Shown here: positions 1 to 8,651 of the stretch, piece after piece
Layout: every line of letters starts with the position of its first letter
Position numbering within the stretch: the first letter of the stretch is position 1
Source of the DNA: Candidatus Oscillibacter excrementigallinarum
Lineage (GTDB): Bacteria; Bacillota; Clostridia; Oscillospirales; Oscillospiraceae
Length of the DNA: 64,000 nt
Reading direction: 5' to 3'
Assembly (NCBI GenBank): GCA_019118245.1
Contig: DWZJ01000069.1
Span: 1-64,000, forward strand
The notes under the pieces: model-generated
Told to the model about the DNA's origin: nothing
The model's input: the letters and a program-made list of their open reading frames with translations, nothing else
Databases searched by the model: none
Translations under genes and position numbers: made by a program

Positions 1-1
1 T

Positions 2-346
2 GTTTCAAAAACTGGGAGTATAGTTATATCAACTGAAGTAACTGCAGATAATAAATTGACGATTTTTGACCACCTACCGGCCTTTATAGATGGCTATGTA
101 AATGCAGAAATCTATGACGGTGAGAAGAAGATCGGCACGGCGAAGATGATCTTTCCGGCTCTTGGCAGTATGTTCTATTATTTGGACGAGAAACGTGCTC
201 GTGATGGATTTCTCAGTATAAACGGTATAAAAAAGGACTCTCAAAAACCAGTAAAGCTGGAGGGAATCTGCCTATTTTGCGGTGAACCGAGCCATAAGTA
301 CACCGTCAAATTCGTCCCCGGCGACCTTTGGGCCATGGAAAAGTGA
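2..346 (+). CDS. C-terminal part of a hypothetical protein, truncated by the window edge
   Basis: Frame is open from position 2 (VSKTGSIVISTEVTADNK...) through the listed TTG-start ORF to the stop at 346; noticeably more AT-rich than the rest of the window. Confidence 0.5.
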   Translation, partial: VSKTGSIVISTEVTADNKLTIFDHLPAFIDGYVNAEIYDGEKKIGTAKMIFPALGSMFYYLDEKRARDGFLSINGIKKDSQKPVKLEGICLFCGEPSHKYTVKFVPGDLWAMEK

Positions 347-397
347 AGCACAGAGCCCGCCTCTCACGAGGTGGGCGCTGTTTCTCCCTTGGAACGC

Positions 398-766
398 TCA
401 CGTCTCCTCCCCGCCGCCGGCGGCCTGGCGCAGCAGCTCCTCCGCCGGCACGCCGAAGAGCTTTGCCAGGGCCAGCAGGTTGGAGGTACTGGGGTCCGCC
501 GTGCCGGTCTCCCACTTGCTGACCGCCTGGCGGCTGACCCCCAGGGCCTCCGCCACGAACTCCTGGGTCATCTGGCAGCGCATCCGGTGGGCCTTCAGGA
601 CCTCCCCCAGGGTGCGGCGGGTCTCCGCCTTTTCCCGCCGGGCCTCCCCGCCCCGCAGGTACTTCCGCAGGGCCCGGATCAGTAAAATCAGCAGATAAAT
701 GAGCCCCGCCCAGATGGCCAGGACCAGGAGCAGCAGCGGGATCATCACGATGGATGCCATTCTCAT
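398..766 (-). CDS. XRE-family HTH regulator with an N-terminal transmembrane segment
   Basis: MRMASIVMIPLLLLVLAIWAGLIYLLILLIRAL (TM) followed by QMTQEFVAEALGVSRQAVSKWETGTADPSTSNLLALAKLFGV (HTH_3). Confidence 0.8.
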   Translation of the reverse strand: MRMASIVMIPLLLLVLAIWAGLIYLLILLIRALRKYLRGGEARREKAETRRTLGEVLKAHRMRCQMTQEFVAEALGVSRQAVSKWETGTADPSTSNLLALAKLFGVPAEELLRQAAGGGEET

Positions 767-921
767 TGGAATTCCTCCTTTTTGTTTGGTGACTCCAGCA
801 TACCCGGCAGAGGCGGTTGCGTCCACCAGCTATCGCGCAACTCTGGGTTGATGAGCCGAAAAAAGCTCCGGCGGGCAGCGCCGCCGGAGCTGATGGTTCC
901 CTTTTTTGCCGGGCCGGCCCC

Positions 922-1284
922 TCAATTCGCCGTCAGCACGCCGGAGAGGTCCACCGGCTTGCCGTCGTGCCACAGCCGTTCCAGAGAGTAGAACTCCCGG
1001 GCCTCGGCGGAGAACACGTGGACCACCACGCAGCCGTAGTCCAGCAGGACCCAGGTGCCGTCCCGGTAGCCCTCCCGGCGGAGGGGGTCCTCCCCCGCCT
1101 GCTCCTTCATGGCCTTCTCCACCGCGCCGCACAGGGCGTTGATCTGGGTGTTGGAGCTGCCGGTGGCGATGACGAAATAGTCCGCCAGGGTGGTCTGCTC
1201 CGTGATCTCGATGGCGGCGATGTCGCCGCCCTTTTTCTCGTCCAGGGCCTTGGCCGCGATCAGGGCCATTTCCTTTGGTGTCAT
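922..1284 (-). CDS. rsfS: Ribosome silencing factor RsfS
   Basis: 120 aa, RsfS-type sequence ADYFVIATGSSNTQ...GTWVLLDYGCVVVHVFSAEAREFYSLERLW; adjacent to the LCP and nadD genes. Confidence 0.95.
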   Translation of the reverse strand: MTPKEMALIAAKALDEKKGGDIAAIEITEQTTLADYFVIATGSSNTQINALCGAVEKAMKEQAGEDPLRREGYRDGTWVLLDYGCVVVHVFSAEAREFYSLERLWHDGKPVDLSGVLTAN

Positions 1285-1330
1285 GGACTCATCCTTTCTG
1301 ATCTGTTGAAGTTTCTGCGGCCTGCGCCGC

Positions 1331-2974
1331 TCAGTTCACGATGATAAAGCCGTCGTCCGGGGCCTGGGCCTCGCCGCCGGCGGGCTCCTCCGGCGGCGGC
1401 GAGGCGGTCTCCTCATCGGAGGGCTCCGGCGTCTCCGGGGCGGTCTCGTCCGTCTCGCCGCCTTCGCCCGCCGTGTCCCCGCTTCCGGGGACCTGGCCGA
1501 TCACCTGTCCGGTGCCGGGGTCCAGGATCTGGCCGGTGGAGGGATCGATGATGCCGCCAGTCTCCGGGTCGATCTGCTGGCCGGTGCCCGGCTCCCAGGT
1601 CCCCGCGCCGGGGTCAACCACCTCTCCGGAACCCGGGTCAGTGGTCCCGCCGCCGGTGCCGGGATCGGCGGTCTCCCCGCCGGTCACCGGCTCTCCGGTA
1701 ATGGGGTCCGTGGCGACGGGATTGCCGTTTTCATCCACAGGGGGCGCCTCCTCCGGCTCCTGAGGTGTCCACTGTGCCTGCCAGTAGGACCGGGGATTCG
1801 CGGCGTCGGGGTCCTCCAGACGCCCGGTGGAGGAACTGACAGAGCCGTCTGCGTTGACGGACATGATATCCAGATCGCTGAGGGTGAATACCTCTTTGTA
1901 GGGGCTGAGCTGGTTGTTCACCAGCTCCAGCAAATCACCGGCATTGGGCACTACATAAGACTGTTCGGAGTAGCGGCCGTTCGCACGGCTGGTGGAGGCG
2001 CTGTAAGCGTACTTGGGCGTGTTGGGCATGGTGACAAACTCCACGTTCTCCACCTTCAGGCCGCCTAAAAAAGCAGCCTGTGCAAACCAGAGGATGTTTC
2101 GGAACGTCAGGTTTGTCTCCACATTGTCCTGAAATACCTGAATGAACTGCCGGACTTTAGGCACGTTTTCCACTTTCAGCAGCTGCTCCACCATCGCCTT
2201 CAAAAACGCCTGCTGGGTCTTGATCCGGCCCACATCTCCCTCCGGGTATCCCAGCCTCACACCGTTCTTACGATTGTCATGGCGGTAACGAAGGACTTCC
2301 ATGGCATCCTCCCCCGTGAGCAGGCGGTAGCCTTTCTCCTGGTGAATATGGAGGTTTTGAAGGGGATCATCATAGTTCATATTCCGGGGCACATCGAACC
2401 AGACGCCGCCCATGGCGTCCACGATTTCCCCCACGGCCTCCCACTCGACGATCACCTGATAATCCGGCGCAAAGCCCACCAGCTGGGAGATTTCCTTGTA
2501 CAGGGCCTGGATGCCCCGGTCTCCGCCTCCATAGGTATTATAGACGGAGTTGATTTTCTTGATGTCCCAAGAGACATTCACCATAGTGTCCCGGGGGATG
2601 GACATGACGGTGGCCTTCTGGTTGGTGACATCATAGCTGGCCAGCAGCATGGTGTCCGTGTTGCCGCCGCCGCCCGTGTCCCGGCCCAGGATCAGGACGG
2701 TGTAATAGTCCTCGCTCTTCCGCTCCCCGTCGCCGCGGGGGCGGATGCCCTCGCCCCAGTCGATCTCCTCCACCGGCTCGCCGGTCTCCGGATCCTCCTG
2801 CTGCTCTGTCTTTCCGGTGTTGAGCTCCGGCCGGACGAACAGGCTCTGCCAGGCCAGGACGCCTGTCAGCGCCACCGCCAGTACGGCAGCCACGGCAATC
2901 AGGCCCTTCTGCCCTCTGGTCAATTTAGAACGCTTCCGCCTGGGATCCTTCTTTCCATCTGTCTGGTCCGCCAT
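1331..2974 (-). CDS. LytR-CpsA-Psr (LCP) family protein with Pro/Gly/Thr-rich C-terminal tail
   Basis: N-terminal TM, LCP motifs DTMLLASYD..., SIPRDTMVN, NSVYNTYGGGDRGIQALY, VLRYRHDNRKNGV; low-complexity tail ending DDGFIIVN. Confidence 0.92.
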   Translation of the reverse strand: MADQTDGKKDPRRKRSKLTRGQKGLIAVAAVLAVALTGVLAWQSLFVRPELNTGKTEQQEDPETGEPVEEIDWGEGIRPRGDGERKSEDYYTVLILGRDTGGGGNTDTMLLASYDVTNQKATVMSIPRDTMVNVSWDIKKINSVYNTYGGGDRGIQALYKEISQLVGFAPDYQVIVEWEAVGEIVDAMGGVWFDVPRNMNYDDPLQNLHIHQEKGYRLLTGEDAMEVLRYRHDNRKNGVRLGYPEGDVGRIKTQQAFLKAMVEQLLKVENVPKVRQFIQVFQDNVETNLTFRNILWFAQAAFLGGLKVENVEFVTMPNTPKYAYSASTSRANGRYSEQSYVVPNAGDLLELVNNQLSPYKEVFTLSDLDIMSVNADGSVSSSTGRLEDPDAANPRSYWQAQWTPQEPEEAPPVDENGNPVATDPITGEPVTGGETADPGTGGGTTDPGSGEVVDPGAGTWEPGTGQQIDPETGGIIDPSTGQILDPGTGQVIGQVPGSGDTAGEGGETDETAPETPEPSDEETASPPPEEPAGGEAQAPDDGFIIVN

Positions 2975-3014
2975 CCTGCCACCTCTTTTTATCGATTTCG
3001 GTCCGTCAGTCCAC

Positions 3015-4598
3015 TCAATTTACAATGACAAAGCCATCATCCGGGGCCGCTGTGGAGCCGCCGGAGTCCCCGGTGCCGGCGGTCTGGCTGTCGCCGCCGG
3101 AGGTCCCCGCGCCGGAGTCCGTGGTCCCGCCGGTGCCGGGATCTGTGGTGCCGGGGGTCGTTCCGCCGGTACCCGGGTCCGTGGTGCCGGGGGGGGTCTC
3201 GCCGGTGCCGGGGTCCGTGGCACCCGTTCCCGGGGTGGTCTCTCCCGTACCGGGGTCTGTGGTGCCGGGGGTGGTCTCACCGGTGCCCGGGTCCGTGGTG
3301 CCGGGATCTGTGGTCTCTCCGCCGGTCACCGGCAAGCCGGTGTCCGGATCGATGGCATTGCCGTTCTCATCCACCGTGGGCGTCTCCTCCTCCGGCTGCT
3401 CCGGCGTGCTGGGCTTCGAGGGCCGGACCGGCGGCTGGGCCGCCCGGCTGTCCTCCACACGGCCGGTGGAGGAGCTGAGGGAGCCGTCGCTGTTCACGGA
3501 CATGATGTCCAGGTCGCTGAGGGTGAACACCTTGGTGAAGGGGCTCAGCTGGTTGTTCACCAGGTCCAGCAGCTCATCCGCATCCGGCACCACATAGGAC
3601 TGGTAGTTCTGATATGTCCGGCTCCATGCGGAGACATTTTTGTTGGGCATGGTGACGAACTCCACATTTTCCATGCTCAGTCCACCCAGGATCGCCTGCT
3701 GGGCGAACCAGAGGATGTTCTGGAAGCTCAGGTCCGTCTCCACGTTGTTCTGGAACACCTGGATGAACTCATTGATCTTGGTGATGTTCCCGAGCTTCAG
3801 CAGCTGTTCCACCATGGCGGACAGGAATGCCTGCTGGGTCTTGATGCGGCCCAGGTCGCCGTCCGGGTAGCCATAGCTCATATCGTTGTCGTGGCGGTAG
3901 CGGAGGACCTGCATGGCGTCATCGCCGGAGAGCAGGCGGTAGCCCTTCTCCTGGTGGATGTGGAGGTCCTGATAGGGGTCATCGTAGTTCATGTTCCGGG
4001 GCACGTCGAACCAGACGCCGCCCATGGCGTCCACGATCTCGCCCACGGCCTCCCATTCCACGATCACCTGGTAGTCCGGCTCAAAGCCCACCAGCTGGGA
4101 GATCTCCTTGTACAGGTACTGGATGCCCTCGTCCCCGCCGCCGCCATAGTTGTAGACGGCATTGATGCGCTTGATGTCATAGGGGATGTTCACCATGGTG
4201 TCCCGGGGGATGGACATGACGGTGGCCTTCTGATTGGTGACGTCGTAGCTAGCCAGCAGCATGGTGTCCGTGTTGCCGCCGCCACCCGTGTCCCGGCCCA
4301 GGATCAGCACCGTATAGTAGTCCTCGCTCTTCCGCTCTCCGCCGCTGTGGGGCCGGTTGCCCTCGCCCCAGTCGATCTCCTCCGTCTCGGCGCCGTCCTC
4401 CGTGCCTGTGCCCGGCAGGTCCGGCCGGACGAACAGGCTCTGGCAGGCCACCACCGCGATCAATAGGATGGCCAGCACCACGGCCACCGCGATCAGCAGC
4501 TTCTGCTGCCGAGTCAGGCGGCTGGGCCTTTTCTGTTTTTTGGGTCTGTTTTTCTTGGGCGTCCCACCCGCCAGATGCTTTCCGGTTTCTCTGTCCAC
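3015..4598 (-). CDS. LytR-CpsA-Psr (LCP) family protein, tandem paralog with TDPGTGET-type repeats
   Basis: Same LCP core as the 1331-2974 gene; repetitive tail ending DDGFVIVN. Confidence 0.92.
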   Translation of the reverse strand: MDRETGKHLAGGTPKKNRPKKQKRPSRLTRQQKLLIAVAVVLAILLIAVVACQSLFVRPDLPGTGTEDGAETEEIDWGEGNRPHSGGERKSEDYYTVLILGRDTGGGGNTDTMLLASYDVTNQKATVMSIPRDTMVNIPYDIKRINAVYNYGGGGDEGIQYLYKEISQLVGFEPDYQVIVEWEAVGEIVDAMGGVWFDVPRNMNYDDPYQDLHIHQEKGYRLLSGDDAMQVLRYRHDNDMSYGYPDGDLGRIKTQQAFLSAMVEQLLKLGNITKINEFIQVFQNNVETDLSFQNILWFAQQAILGGLSMENVEFVTMPNKNVSAWSRTYQNYQSYVVPDADELLDLVNNQLSPFTKVFTLSDLDIMSVNSDGSLSSSTGRVEDSRAAQPPVRPSKPSTPEQPEEETPTVDENGNAIDPDTGLPVTGGETTDPGTTDPGTGETTPGTTDPGTGETTPGTGATDPGTGETPPGTTDPGTGGTTPGTTDPGTGGTTDSGAGTSGGDSQTAGTGDSGGSTAAPDDGFVIVN

Positions 4599-4606
4599 AG
4601 TCTCTT

Positions 4607-5797
4607 CTATCCTTTCAATGCGTCCCGCGCCTCAATGGTGGCGTGGTGCACAGGGTTTCCCATATTGGTCATCTCTTCGATGCTCATCTCCAGGCCCAGC
4701 AAAAGGCCCTCATCCAAGTCTTTATAACACACACTGCGCAGTTTGTCCACACCCGGAAAATCCCGGGAGGGCTCGATATAGTCCGCCAGATAGATGATCT
4801 TCTCCAGCAGGGTCATATTCGCGTGGCCGGTGGTGTGCCACCAGATGGCCCGGTAGATCTCGTCATCCACGCCGAACACGTCCCGGGCGATGGCGGCGCC
4901 GGTCTTGGAATGGAGGAGCTTCAGGGCCTTTTGCTCCAGCTCGTCCAGCCGGATGCCGTACCGGCGGCAGAGAGCCAGCTGCTGCTCCATGTCCAGCTTC
5001 TTGGTGCAGTCGTGGAGCAGCGCCGCCACCTGGGCCTTTCCCACATCGGCGCCGTACCGCTCCGCCAGGCGGACGGCCTCCTGCTCTGTCCCCAGCACAT
5101 GGGGGATGCGTTTGTACTTCAGATAGCTGAGGGCCACCGGCCGCAGGGTCCGAAGAGGCAGGTGCTTCAGATCCGCCCGGGTGTCGTACAGCCCCTCCCG
5201 CAGGATGCAGCCGTACACCGCCGGCGGCAGCAGATGGCCGCCCTTCCCCTGGGCCAGCATGGCCCGCAGCTCCGTGGAGGACACGTCCACCACGCCAGGG
5301 ATCGTCAGGGTGAAGATCCGGGCCTGGGGATACGTCCGGTACAGGTACTCCCGCTGGACGGAGAACAGCTCCTCCGTGTCCGCCTCCGTCCGGCCGAAGG
5401 CGGCGATCCCGGCCAGGGACAGAATCTTCTCCGGCGCGTGCCAGGACTGGAGGGTCAGAAACATATCCGTCCCCATCAGCAGCCACAGCTCATCCTCCGG
5501 ATACTGCTCCTTCAGCTGGGCGAGCGTCTCCGAGGTGTAGCTCCGTCCCTCCCGTTTCAGCTCCACGTCCAGGACCCGGACCTTGTCTCCCAGGCCCAGC
5601 TGCTCCGCCGCCAGGCGGGTCATCTCCAGCCGCTGCTCCGGGGTGGGGCTGCCCTCCGGCAGCGTCTTGTGGGGCGGCTGCCGGTCCGGCACCACCAGCA
5701 GCAGATCCAGCTTCAGCAGCTCAAAGACCGCCCGGGCCGCCGTCACATGGCCCAGGTGTGGCGGGTTGAACGTCCCGCCGTATACGCCGATTTTCAT
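4607..5797 (-). CDS. nadD: Fused nicotinate-nucleotide adenylyltransferase (NadD) and YqeK-type HD phosphohydrolase
   Basis: MKIGVYGGTFNPPHLGHVTAAR (NadD) joined in one ORF to HVLGTEQEAVRLAERYG...AALLHDCTKKLD...WWHTTGHANMTLLEKIIYLADYIEPSR (YqeK HD domain). Confidence 0.95.
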   Translation of the reverse strand: MKIGVYGGTFNPPHLGHVTAARAVFELLKLDLLLVVPDRQPPHKTLPEGSPTPEQRLEMTRLAAEQLGLGDKVRVLDVELKREGRSYTSETLAQLKEQYPEDELWLLMGTDMFLTLQSWHAPEKILSLAGIAAFGRTEADTEELFSVQREYLYRTYPQARIFTLTIPGVVDVSSTELRAMLAQGKGGHLLPPAVYGCILREGLYDTRADLKHLPLRTLRPVALSYLKYKRIPHVLGTEQEAVRLAERYGADVGKAQVAALLHDCTKKLDMEQQLALCRRYGIRLDELEQKALKLLHSKTGAAIARDVFGVDDEIYRAIWWHTTGHANMTLLEKIIYLADYIEPSRDFPGVDKLRSVCYKDLDEGLLLGLEMSIEEMTNMGNPVHHATIEARDALKG

Positions 5798-5830
5798 GAT
5801 TGCCCTTCCTTGTTCTTAGAGTAACGCTCA

Positions 5831-5950
5831 CAGAGTGGAGAGTAGAGAGTGGAGAGTGAAGATGTCGTGTCCGGCATTGCCGGACAATTCAAATTCATTC
5901 GCCTCCGGCGAATTCCACACTCCACTCTCAACTCTTCACTTTTCACTCTT
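5831..5950. repeat. Heptad/hairpin element, locus 1 (between nadD-yqeK and yhbY)
   Basis: Four heptads GAGTGGA-GAGTAGA-GAGTGGA-GAGTGAA (5833-5860), hairpins GTCCGGCA/TGCCGGAC and ATTCGCC/GGCGAAT, then four reverse-complement heptads TCCACTC-TCAACTC-TTCACTT-TTCACTC (5921-5948). Confidence 0.85.
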
Positions 5951-6301
5951 CTTTTTCGTCTTTACCAGTTGGATCCGCTTCTCTTTCGGCTTACTGTGAC
6001 TCTCCCGGTACAGCACGAACTTGGAGCCGATGACCTGCACCACCTCGCTGCGGGTGGCCTTGGCCAGCTCCTCCGCCGCGGCGCGGGCGTCGTAGTCGAT
6101 GTTGTTGTCCAGCACCCGGCCCTTGATGAGCTCCCGGGCCTCCAGGGCGTCGTCGGCCTGCTTGACGAGGTTCTCCCCAATGCCGTCCTTGCCGATCTGG
6201 AGGATGGTGTCCAGGCTGTTGGCCAGGGCCCGCAGCTGGGCCCGCTGCTTGCTTGTCAGTTCCATAGCATTCCTTTCACGGGCCACGCCGGGCCCCGTCA
6301 T
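5936..6301 (-). CDS. yhbY: YhbY/CRM-domain RNA-binding protein
   Basis: MELTSKQRAQLRALANSLDTILQIGKDGIGENLVKQADDALEARELIKGRVL...VIGSKFVLYRES; true start is probably the internal MELTSK. Confidence 0.92.
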   Translation of the reverse strand: MTGPGVARERNAMELTSKQRAQLRALANSLDTILQIGKDGIGENLVKQADDALEARELIKGRVLDNNIDYDARAAAEELAKATRSEVVQVIGSKFVLYRESHSKPKEKRIQLVKTKKKSEK

Positions 6302-6354
6302 CTTTGATCTGGCCCCCTGCCGCCGCAGGGGAAATCTCCTTATTGGTATAGACG

Positions 6355-6945
6355 TTATTTCTTCAAATAAGTTGCCAGCTTTTCAGAAAATGCCCGCAGG
6401 GCGCGCCCCCGGTGGGAGATGGCGCTCTTCTCCGCCGCCGTCAGCTGGCCGAAGGTCTTGCCCCTCTCCGGCACCAGGAACACCGGGTCGTAGCCAAAGC
6501 CCTCCGTCCCCATGGGGGCGAAGGCGATGGCGCCGTCGCAGCGGCCCTCCGCCGTCAGCTCGTCGCCGTTGGGAAAGGCGCAGGCGATGGCGCAGGCAAA
6601 GTGGGCCGCCCGGGTGGTCTGGCCCCGCATGTTCTGCAGCAGCAGGGTGTACCGCCCCCGGTCGTCCAGGCCCTCCCCGCCGTAGCGGGCGGAGTAGACG
6701 CCGGGGCCGCCGTTCAGGGCGTCCACGCACAGGCCGGAGTCATCCGCGATGGCGGGCAGGCCGCTGGCGGCGCAGATGGCCTTGGCCTTCAGCATGGCGT
6801 TTTCGGCAAAGGTGGTGCCGGTCTCCTCCACGTCCACAGTGACGCCCGCATCCGCGGGGCTCACCACCTCCACGCCCAGGTCTGAGAGGATCTCCCCCAT
6901 CTCCTTCAGCTTGCCGGGGTTATGGGTCGCCAATACGAATTTCAT
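6355..6945 (-). CDS. rdgB: RdgB/HAM1 family non-canonical purine NTP pyrophosphatase
   Basis: MKFVLATHNPGKLKEMGEIL...DDSGLCVDALNGGPGVYSARYGG...GFGYDPVFLVPERGKTFGQL; 196 aa from ATG at 6945. Confidence 0.95.
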   Translation of the reverse strand: MKFVLATHNPGKLKEMGEILSDLGVEVVSPADAGVTVDVEETGTTFAENAMLKAKAICAASGLPAIADDSGLCVDALNGGPGVYSARYGGEGLDDRGRYTLLLQNMRGQTTRAAHFACAIACAFPNGDELTAEGRCDGAIAFAPMGTEGFGYDPVFLVPERGKTFGQLTAAEKSAISHRGRALRAFSEKLATYLKK

Positions 6946-7238
6946 ACAGTTTCCTCCTGTTCCGCCGCCTGATCCAGGCGCTTGTTCCGCACGGTCAGCA
7001 CCAGGTCGGTGGTGACCATGGCAATGTCCAGAATGTAAAATGCCGCCACGTACGTCACGTTCCCGCTGATGAACTTCCCCGCCAGGCCGCAGAGGTAGCC
7101 CACAATGATGCACACCTCGAACCAGAGGCTCTTGCCCTTGGCGGTGCGGGACCGGAGGGACTTGGCGATGTTGAAGGGCCAGGACAGGCCGAAGCAGATC
7201 AGCATGATCATCTCGAACACCTGTGCCGTGGGGACCAT
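6942..7238 (-). CDS. Small multi-pass membrane protein
   Basis: 98 aa, hydrophobic; overlaps the rdgB start by ATGA (6942-6945). Confidence 0.75.
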   Translation of the reverse strand: MVPTAQVFEMIMLICFGLSWPFNIAKSLRSRTAKGKSLWFEVCIIVGYLCGLAGKFISGNVTYVAAFYILDIAMVTTDLVLTVRNKRLDQAAEQEETV

Positions 7239-7262
7239 CTCCTTCCCTTTGATCTTGCGGCT

Positions 7263-7979
7263 TTACCGCTTCAAAATCTCCCGCTGGATGGCCAGCAGCT
7301 CCCGGTTGCCCTTGGCGCACAGGCGCACCAGCTCCTGCTGCTCCTGGGCCGTAAAGGCCCGGCCCTCGCCGGTGCCCTGGAGCTCGATGATCTCCCCCAG
7401 CTCGTTCATCACGCAGTTCAGGTCCACCTGGGCCCGGCTGTCCTCGCTGTACTGCAGGTCCAGCAGCAGCTGCTCGTCCACGATGCCGGCGGACACGCCG
7501 GTGATATAGTGCCGGATGGGGTCGGAGGCCAGCACGCCCTCCTCCACCAGCTTCCGGCAGGCCAGGCTGAGTGCCACGAAGCCGCCGGTGACGGAGGCGG
7601 TGCGGGTGCCTCCGTCTCCCTGGAGCACGTCGCAGTCGATGGTGATGGTGTGCTCTCCCAGCTTGTTCATGTCCACAGCGGCCCGGAGGGACCGGCCCAC
7701 CAGCCGCTGGATCTCCGCGCTGCGGGGAGAGAGCTTCAGCTTGGAGACGTCCCGCTTGCTGCGCTCCCGGTTGGCCCGGGGCAGCATGGAGTACTCCGCC
7801 GTCACCCAGCCAGCGCCCTCCGGCACATGGGGCGGCACCCGGTCCTCCACGCTGGCGCAGCAGAGCACCATGGTGTCGCCGCATTGGATGAGGCAGCTGC
7901 CCTCCGCGAATTTCACAAAGTCAGGGGTAATGGTGACGGGGCGCAGCTCGTCAAAGGCCCGTCCGTCCTGTCTGGTCAT
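7263..7979 (-). CDS. rph: Ribonuclease PH
   Basis: MTRQDGRAFDELRPVTITPDF...EYSMLPRANRERSKRD...QRLVGRSLRAAVDM...TIDCDVLQGDGGTRTASVTGGFVAL. Confidence 0.97.
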   Translation of the reverse strand: MTRQDGRAFDELRPVTITPDFVKFAEGSCLIQCGDTMVLCCASVEDRVPPHVPEGAGWVTAEYSMLPRANRERSKRDVSKLKLSPRSAEIQRLVGRSLRAAVDMNKLGEHTITIDCDVLQGDGGTRTASVTGGFVALSLACRKLVEEGVLASDPIRHYITGVSAGIVDEQLLLDLQYSEDSRAQVDLNCVMNELGEIIELQGTGEGRAFTAQEQQELVRLCAKGNRELLAIQREILKR

Positions 7980-8030
7980 GGTTCACATCTTCTTTCCTGA
8001 AAAGTTCAGCCATGCTGATGGCTGGGCAAA

Positions 8031-8608
8031 TGCGCCCCCCATTTTCTTTTTGAGACATCAAAAAGAAAATGCGCCGCGCCCGGTGGAAAAGAAAAAATGT
8101 TCGGCGGGTCGGTCCGCGCAAGCGCAGACCTCCTGCCGCCGGCGGGGGATGGTTGACGGTCCCTTGCGGCAGTCAGGGACGGAAACGCGCTGCCCTTGGG
8201 GAATCCTCCAGTCCGGGGAAGTACAGGGATACACCCTGCGCCGATTTTCGCTGCCGCTAACCGGTGGTTGATGAAAGCCTCTGCAACGGGCCGATGTGGG
8301 CATCGGCCCCTACGACTGCCCGGGGAGCGCGTAGCGAAGCGGAACGCGCGGAAAGAGATGCAGGTCAAATGCGTCCTTGCACCCCGTTGACCTCTGCACC
8401 CGCGCCGCGGGAATCCGCCATCAAGCCTGTACCGCACCACGCCGCGCCCGTCGGAAGGCCATCGCAAACACGCAGGCACCATCTCACGCCGACCCCCGTA
8501 CAGCGCGGAGGCGCGAAGGCGCCGGAGCGCGATAAAGCGATTTTTTCTCTTCCACCGGGCGCGGCGCATTCTCTTTTTGTCAAGAACAAAAAGAGAATGG
8601 GGGGCGCA
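8031..8608. repeat. ~570 bp non-coding element bounded by ~70 bp imperfect inverted repeats
   Basis: Left arm TGCGCCCCCCATTTTCTTTTTG...CAAAAAGAAAATGCGCCGCGCCCGGTGGAAAAGAAAAAATG is nearly the reverse complement of the right arm ending ...CATTCTCTTTTTGTCAAGAACAAAAAGAGAATGGGGGGCGCA. Confidence 0.8.
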
Positions 8609-8651
8609 TCCCCCGTGGAAACGGCCCCCTGCGGGAGCAGAGATCTCCCCC

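Noticed and set aside
3050-3330. Collagen-like Gly-X-Y region in the second LCP protein
   Set aside because: The tail is TDPGTGET/TPGT-type repeats without triplet glycine periodicity.
5833-5948. Heptad arrays as a CRISPR
   Set aside because: Units are 7 bp with no spacers, always four per array, and no cas genes are in the window.
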